This document shows positions 8,195 through 11,743 of a stretch of 11,743 nt of DNA, one piece after another. Source of the DNA: Prevotella sp. CAG:1058 (GTDB taxonomy: Bacteria > Bacteroidota > Bacteroidia > Bacteroidales > Bacteroidaceae); the NCBI GenBank assembly GCA_000433175.1, contig HF986723.1, positions 1 through 11,743 on the forward strand. The letters are read 5' to 3'. Under the pieces are notes generated by a model. It did no database searches, was not told the origin of the DNA, and was given only the letters and a program-made list of their open reading frames with translations. Numbering within the stretch: position 1 is the stretch's first letter; the number at the start of each line of letters is the position of its first letter. Made by a program: the position numbers and the translations under genes.

Positions 8195-9457
8195 ATGTCA
8201 TATTTATTTTCTTCAGAATCAGTATCGGAAGGGCATCCCGACAAGGTTGCCGACCAGATATCAGACGCCATACTCGACCAGTTCCTGGCTTACGACGACC
8301 ACGCCCGCGTCGCCGTCGAGACACTCGTCACTACGGGGCAGGTGGTAATAGCGGGCGAAGTGCGCAGCAGCGTCTACATAGACCTGCAGACCATGGCGCG
8401 CAAGACCATAAAGAAGATAGGCTACACTAAGTCGGAATACCAGTTCGACGGCGACTCGTGCGGCATACTTAACGCCATACACGAGCAGAGCGACGACATA
8501 AACCGCGGCGTTGACAACGGCGACGAGGACGGACAGGGAGCCGGCGACCAGGGCATGATGTTCGGCTACGCGTGCAACGAGACCGAGAACTACATGCCCG
8601 TGACGCTCGACCTGGCGCACCTTATAATGAGGACCCTTGCCGACATACGCAAGGAAGGCAGGCAGATGACCTACCTGCGCCCCGACTCGAAGAGCCAGGT
8701 GACCGTGGAATACAGCGACGAGGGCACGCCCCGGCGCATAACAACCATCGTGGTGTCGACGCAGCACGACGAGTTCGACACCGACGACGAGCGCATGCTG
8801 GCGCGCATCAAGGACGACGTGGTCAACATACTCATACCGAGGGTGAAGGAGCAGATACACTCTGACAAGGTGCTCGCCCTGTTCAACGACGACATACAAT
8901 ACCTTGTCAACCCTACGGGCAAGTTCGTAATAGGCGGCCCCAACGGCGACACCGGACTGACCGGCCGCAAGATAATAGTAGACACCTACGGAGGCAAGGG
9001 CGCACACGGAGGCGGCGCCTTCTCAGGCAAGGACTCGAGCAAGGTTGACCGCTCGGCAGCCTACGCCGCCCGCCACATAGCCAAGAACATGGTAGCCGCA
9101 GGCGTGGCCGACGAGATGCTCGTACAGGTAAGCTACGCCATAGGCAAGGCAGAGCCGCTCAACGTCTACGTAAACACCTACGGCAAGAGCCGCGTAGACA
9201 TGACCGACGGCGAGATAGCCGCAAAGATATGCCAGATGTTCGACCTGCGCCCCAAGGCCATCGAGCGCAGCCTGAAGCTGCGCCAGCCCATGTACCTCGA
9301 GACGGCGGCATACGGCCACATGGGACGCAAGAACGAGGTGGTGAAAAAGACCTTCACCAGCCACTACCACGAGGAGAAGACCATCGAGGTGGAACTCTTC
9401 ACGTGGGAGAAGCTCGACAAGGTGGACGAGATACGCAAGCAGTTCTTCGGCCGCTGA
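8195..9457 (+). CDS. metK: S-adenosylmethionine synthase (methionine adenosyltransferase)
   Basis: MetK makes S-adenosylmethionine from methionine and ATP, releasing phosphate and pyrophosphate; it works as a cytosolic tetramer needing Mg and K ions. At 420 residues it is in the range for the family. Visible signatures are 'SEGHPDK' with His14, Asp16 and Lys17 at the ATP site; 'GAGDQGMMFGYA' (115-126; Asp118), the first family signature; 'DTGLTGRKIIVDTYGG' (252-267); and the glycine-rich 'GGGAFSGKDSSKVDRSA' (272-288). The start is supported by the standard N-terminal sequence and the promoter 29 nt upstream; there is no Shine-Dalgarno, as is usual in this phylum. Oddly, Ile is encoded by ATA in 24 of 28 cases (ATC 4, ATT 0) although the gene is GC-rich and housekeeping. 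The next gene begins 79 bp downstream without an obvious terminator, so read-through is likely. Confidence 0.98.
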   Translation: MSYLFSSESVSEGHPDKVADQISDAILDQFLAYDDHARVAVETLVTTGQVVIAGEVRSSVYIDLQTMARKTIKKIGYTKSEYQFDGDSCGILNAIHEQSDDINRGVDNGDEDGQGAGDQGMMFGYACNETENYMPVTLDLAHLIMRTLADIRKEGRQMTYLRPDSKSQVTVEYSDEGTPRRITTIVVSTQHDEFDTDDERMLARIKDDVVNILIPRVKEQIHSDKVLALFNDDIQYLVNPTGKFVIGGPNGDTGLTGRKIIVDTYGGKGAHGGGAFSGKDSSKVDRSAAYAARHIAKNMVAAGVADEMLVQVSYAIGKAEPLNVYVNTYGKSRVDMTDGEIAAKICQMFDLRPKAIERSLKLRQPMYLETAAYGHMGRKNEVVKKTFTSHYHEEKTIEVELFTWEKLDKVDEIRKQFFGR

Positions 9458-9536
9458 CACACACGCCCGTGACGCCGTGCTGACGCCCCGTGCGGCCGAC
9501 GGCGTACAGGCACATTAAAATACTACATACACGAAC

Positions 9537-10565
9537 ATGATATTCCAGCAGGCAGACTCGACGGCGGCGGCAGGCGCAGCCGTCCGTCAGGACACGGCCC
9601 ACGCCGGGCAGCCGGCGGGACGCGTGCCCAAACCATACGAGGTGCTGCAGAAGCTGCCGCCCGGCGCCACGCCGGCGCAGCAGGACTCTGCCATACAGGC
9701 GGCGTTCCACGTCGAGAACACCCACCTGAGCACCCGCCCCGACACGCTGGGCCTGCCGGGACAGGACAAATGGATAAGCCCGAGGGACGTCAACCTGCCG
9801 CAATACTACCGCGAGACGTTCTTCTCGAAAGACTCGCTCTTCTACAGCGAGACGGGCGGCCGCTACGGCGTGGCCGGCGACCCCGTACCCTACACCATAC
9901 ACGGCGACAACACGCTCACGGCGCTGCTCATAGGCTGCTTCATCGTGGCCATGGTAGCCTTCGCCAACTCGCGCCGCTTTTTCATGCGCCAGGCCAAGTA
10001 CTTCTTCCGCGAGCCCAACAGCAACACCACCGAGATGACCGAGACCTCGGCCGAGGTGAGGTTCCAGTTCTTCTTCGTATTGCAGGCATGCCTCCTGCTG
10101 GCCACGGTGTCGTTCATCTACACCCTGGAGTGCGTTGCCGACACGTTCATACTATCGTCGCAATACCAGCTCGTGGGCATATTCTTCGGCATCTTCGCCG
10201 CCTACTTCCTGGTCAAGCTGATAGCCAGCTGGGCCGTCAACAACGTATTCTTCGGCAGGAAGAAGAGCGTGCGCTGGCTCAAGTCGCAACTCTTCGCCAC
10301 GTCGGTCGAAGGCATAGCCCTGTTCCCTGTGGTGCTGCTTCAGGCATATTTCGACCTGTCGATACAAAAAGCCGTAATTTATGTCATTTTTGTCATAGTA
10401 GTATCAAAAATAATGCTGCTGTACAAGAGTTTTGTTATGTTTTTCAGACATAAAAACTTTTTTCTGCAGATTATTTTGTACTTTTGTGCCCTTGAAATAA
10501 TGCCGTTGCTTTCATTAGGGGGTATACTGGTAAAGGTAGTAGATTATTTGAAAATAAATTTTTAG
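9537..10565 (+). CDS. DUF4271 family integral membrane protein
   Basis: This 342-residue protein has a soluble Ala/Pro/Gln-rich N-terminal third (1-120) and a membrane part with about six segments: about 126-144, 175-195, 209-230, 255-273, 277-297 and 306-335. There is no signal peptide before residue 120. The membrane half and the gene order (directly before a hemD-like gene and rnpA) match my recollection of the Bacteroidota DUF4271 family, whose function is not known to me. The stop is 11 nt before the next gene, so the two are co-transcribed. The last about 70 codons change composition: Phe is almost always TTC before nucleotide 10350 but seven of nine times TTT after it. A match to the -7 promoter element falls inside this stretch. 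Confidence 0.85.
   Translation: MIFQQADSTAAAGAAVRQDTAHAGQPAGRVPKPYEVLQKLPPGATPAQQDSAIQAAFHVENTHLSTRPDTLGLPGQDKWISPRDVNLPQYYRETFFSKDSLFYSETGGRYGVAGDPVPYTIHGDNTLTALLIGCFIVAMVAFANSRRFFMRQAKYFFREPNSNTTEMTETSAEVRFQFFFVLQACLLLATVSFIYTLECVADTFILSSQYQLVGIFFGIFAAYFLVKLIASWAVNNVFFGRKKSVRWLKSQLFATSVEGIALFPVVLLQAYFDLSIQKAVIYVIFVIVVSKIMLLYKSFVMFFRHKNFFLQIILYFCALEIMPLLSLGGILVKVVDYLKINF
10479..10486 (+). promoter_or_regulatory. Possible internal promoter (-7 element) for the hemD-like gene
   Basis: TACTTTTG matches TAnnTTTG exactly and lies within the AT-rich end of the DUF4271 gene, about 90 nt before the hemD-like start. No good TTTG lies 19 nt upstream, so this is weak and could be chance. Confidence 0.3.
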
Positions 10566-10576
10566 GATATTGACTG

Positions 10577-11323
10577 ATGGTAAGAAAGATTTTAGTGTCA
10601 CAACCAAGACCGAGCAGTGATAAGTCACCGTATTTCGAGTTGGAAAAAGATTACGGCGTAGAATTGGTCTTCCGCCCCTTCATAAAAGTAGAAGGACTGT
10701 CATACAAAGATTTCCGCCAGCAGAAAATCAGCATTCTCAACTACACAGCCGTGGTATTCACCTCAAGGCACGCAATAGACAATTACTTCAAGTTGGCGAA
10801 CGACATGCGCCTCGAGATACCGGAAACGATGAAATACTTCTGCGTGACCGAGACGATAGCCCTGTACATACAGAAATACGTGCAGTACCGCAAGCGCAAG
10901 GTGTTCTTCGGCAAGACGGGCAAGATAGACGACCTGCTGCCCACAATGGTGAAACACAAGGCCGAGAAATACCTCATACCGCTGAGCGACGTACACGACG
11001 ACACCGTGGCGAAGCTGCTTGACGCCAAGAAGCTGAACCACACCGAATGCGTAATGTACCGCACCGTGAGCAACGACTTCACCGAAGAAGAGGTAAAGAC
11101 CTTCGACTACGACATGTGCATATTCTTCAGCCCGTCGGGCATCAACGCATTCAACACGACCTTCGGCGACTCGATGAACGACAAAGTGGTGGTAGGCACT
11201 TTCGGCCCCGCCACCGCCAAGGCAGCACACGACGCCGGCCTGAAAGTAGCGCTTGAAGCCCCCACACAGAAACACCCCTCGATGACAAGCGCGCTGAAAG
11301 ACTTTCTGGAGAACAACAAGTAA
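10577..11323 (+). CDS. hemD: Uroporphyrinogen-III synthase (HemD) family protein
   Basis: HemD closes and rearranges hydroxymethylbilane to uroporphyrinogen III in tetrapyrrole synthesis. This 248-residue protein has the expected two-domain pattern of a weakly conserved family: 'VVFTSRHAIDNYF' (59-71) in one half, 'CVMYRTV' (158-164), 'IFFSPSGINAF' (182-192) and 'GTFGPATAKAA' (207-217) in the other. The start at 10577 gives an ordinary N-terminus ('RKILVSQPRPS') and lies 11 nt after the DUF4271 stop. The gene is followed 12 nt later by rnpA, an order I recall as conserved in Bacteroidales. Many relatives lack most haem-synthesis genes, so the true substrate here is uncertain. No other haem gene is in the window. 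Confidence 0.85.
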   Translation: MVRKILVSQPRPSSDKSPYFELEKDYGVELVFRPFIKVEGLSYKDFRQQKISILNYTAVVFTSRHAIDNYFKLANDMRLEIPETMKYFCVTETIALYIQKYVQYRKRKVFFGKTGKIDDLLPTMVKHKAEKYLIPLSDVHDDTVAKLLDAKKLNHTECVMYRTVSNDFTEEEVKTFDYDMCIFFSPSGINAFNTTFGDSMNDKVVVGTFGPATAKAAHDAGLKVALEAPTQKHPSMTSALKDFLENNK

Positions 11324-11335
11324 ACCCGTACGCTT

Positions 11336-11743
11336 ATGCCGCAACCAGGCGCAAAGACATTCTGCAAGGAAGAGCGGCTGTGCCGCAAGGCCCTCATAGA
11401 AAAGCTCTTCCACAAGGAAGGCAGCCGCTCGATGGCAGCATTCCCACTGCGCCTTGTCTACATGAAGTCGCCTGCCGGCGAAGACGGACCCGCGGCACAG
11501 ATGCTCGTCAGCGTGCCCAAGCGCTGCTTCAAGCGCGCCGTGAAGCGCAACAGGGTGAAACGCCAGGTGCGCGAAGCCTATCGCAAGAACAAGCACATAC
11601 TGTACGACAAGCTGGAACAGCTCGACGGCACACGGCTGGCAATGGCCTTCATCTGGCTAGACGACAGCCTGTGGGACACGCCGAAAGTGGAACAGAAAGT
11701 AACCAACCTCATGCAGAGGCTTGCCGAAAAGCTTGAAAGCAAA
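11336..11743 (+). CDS. rnpA: Ribonuclease P protein component, truncated by the window end
   Basis: RnpA is the small basic protein subunit that assists RNase P RNA in cutting the 5' leader from precursor tRNAs. An ATG at 11336, 12 nt after the hemD-like stop, opens a frame that runs without a stop to the window edge (136 codons, no natural end seen). The diagnostic RNA-binding motif 'RNRVKRQVREAYR' is at about residues 72-84, preceded by 'MLVSVPKRCFKRAVK'. The start region 'TFCKEERLCRKALIEKLF' is the usual RnpA opening. It is rich in Lys and Arg, as expected. Close spacing indicates co-transcription with the hemD-like gene. yidD often follows rnpA but lies outside this window. Confidence 0.93.
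   Translation, partial: MPQPGAKTFCKEERLCRKALIEKLFHKEGSRSMAAFPLRLVYMKSPAGEDGPAAQMLVSVPKRCFKRAVKRNRVKRQVREAYRKNKHILYDKLEQLDGTRLAMAFIWLDDSLWDTPKVEQKVTNLMQRLAEKLESK

Noticed and set aside
8261..9007. 248-codon minus-strand ORF opposite metK
   Set aside because: Antisense shadow of a certain metK; the product is Val/Ala/Tyr/His-rich without motifs.
9472..9505. Terminator between metK and DUF4271 (7-bp inverted repeat ACGCCGT/ACGGCGT)
   Set aside because: The stem is short, the loop is 20 nt and no T-run follows, so I cannot support termination here.
10763..11596. 277-codon minus-strand ORF opposite hemD and rnpA
   Set aside because: It spans two recognised plus-strand genes and has no family features of its own.

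Overview
This window looks like chromosomal DNA from a member of the Bacteroidales, probably Prevotellaceae- or Muribaculaceae-like. Three things point there: promoters of the Bacteroidota housekeeping type (TTTG, 19 nt, TAnnTTTG); secreted proteins with C-terminal tails like type IX secretion (T9SS) sorting domains; and the gene order DUF4271, hemD-like, rnpA, which I recall from this phylum. I cannot resolve genus or species.

Layout. (1) 1-213: four 22-bp tandem repeat units (27-114) and a strong terminator (120-160) for the gene to the right. (2) 214-3696, minus strand: an 1160-residue secreted multidomain protein built of four beta-sandwich/FnIII-like modules plus a sorting tail. (3) 3697-4097: its promoter and a foldable leader, about 170 bp of unexplained DNA, then the enolase terminator. 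(4) 4098-5542, minus strand: enolase. As written it is broken by an exact head-to-tail 137-bp duplication; deleting either copy restores a perfect 435-residue enolase. The two copies differ at six positions, all silent, which suggests a strain-mixture assembly error more than a real mutation. (5) 5543-6055: divergent promoters with AT-rich DNA between them. (6) 6056-7795, plus strand: a second secreted protein with a propeller-like repeat, a coiled-coil insertion and a sorting tail. (7) 7796-8194: terminator, nested palindromes, a second 22-bp repeat array (7972-8059) of the same family, and the metK promoter. (8) 8195 to the end, plus strand: metK, a DUF4271 membrane protein, a hemD-like gene and rnpA (cut by the window edge), tightly packed and probably co-transcribed at least from DUF4271 onwards.

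The housekeeping part covers glycolysis (eno), S-adenosylmethionine supply (metK), a tetrapyrrole-type enzyme (hemD-like) and tRNA 5' processing (rnpA). The two secreted proteins are probably surface or extracellular products of unknown target. I found no CRISPR array, transposase, tRNA, rRNA or phage gene, and no complete new multi-gene system. The most notable signals are the paired 22-bp arrays, the enolase duplication, and the sharp codon-usage change between the left two thirds and the metK block.
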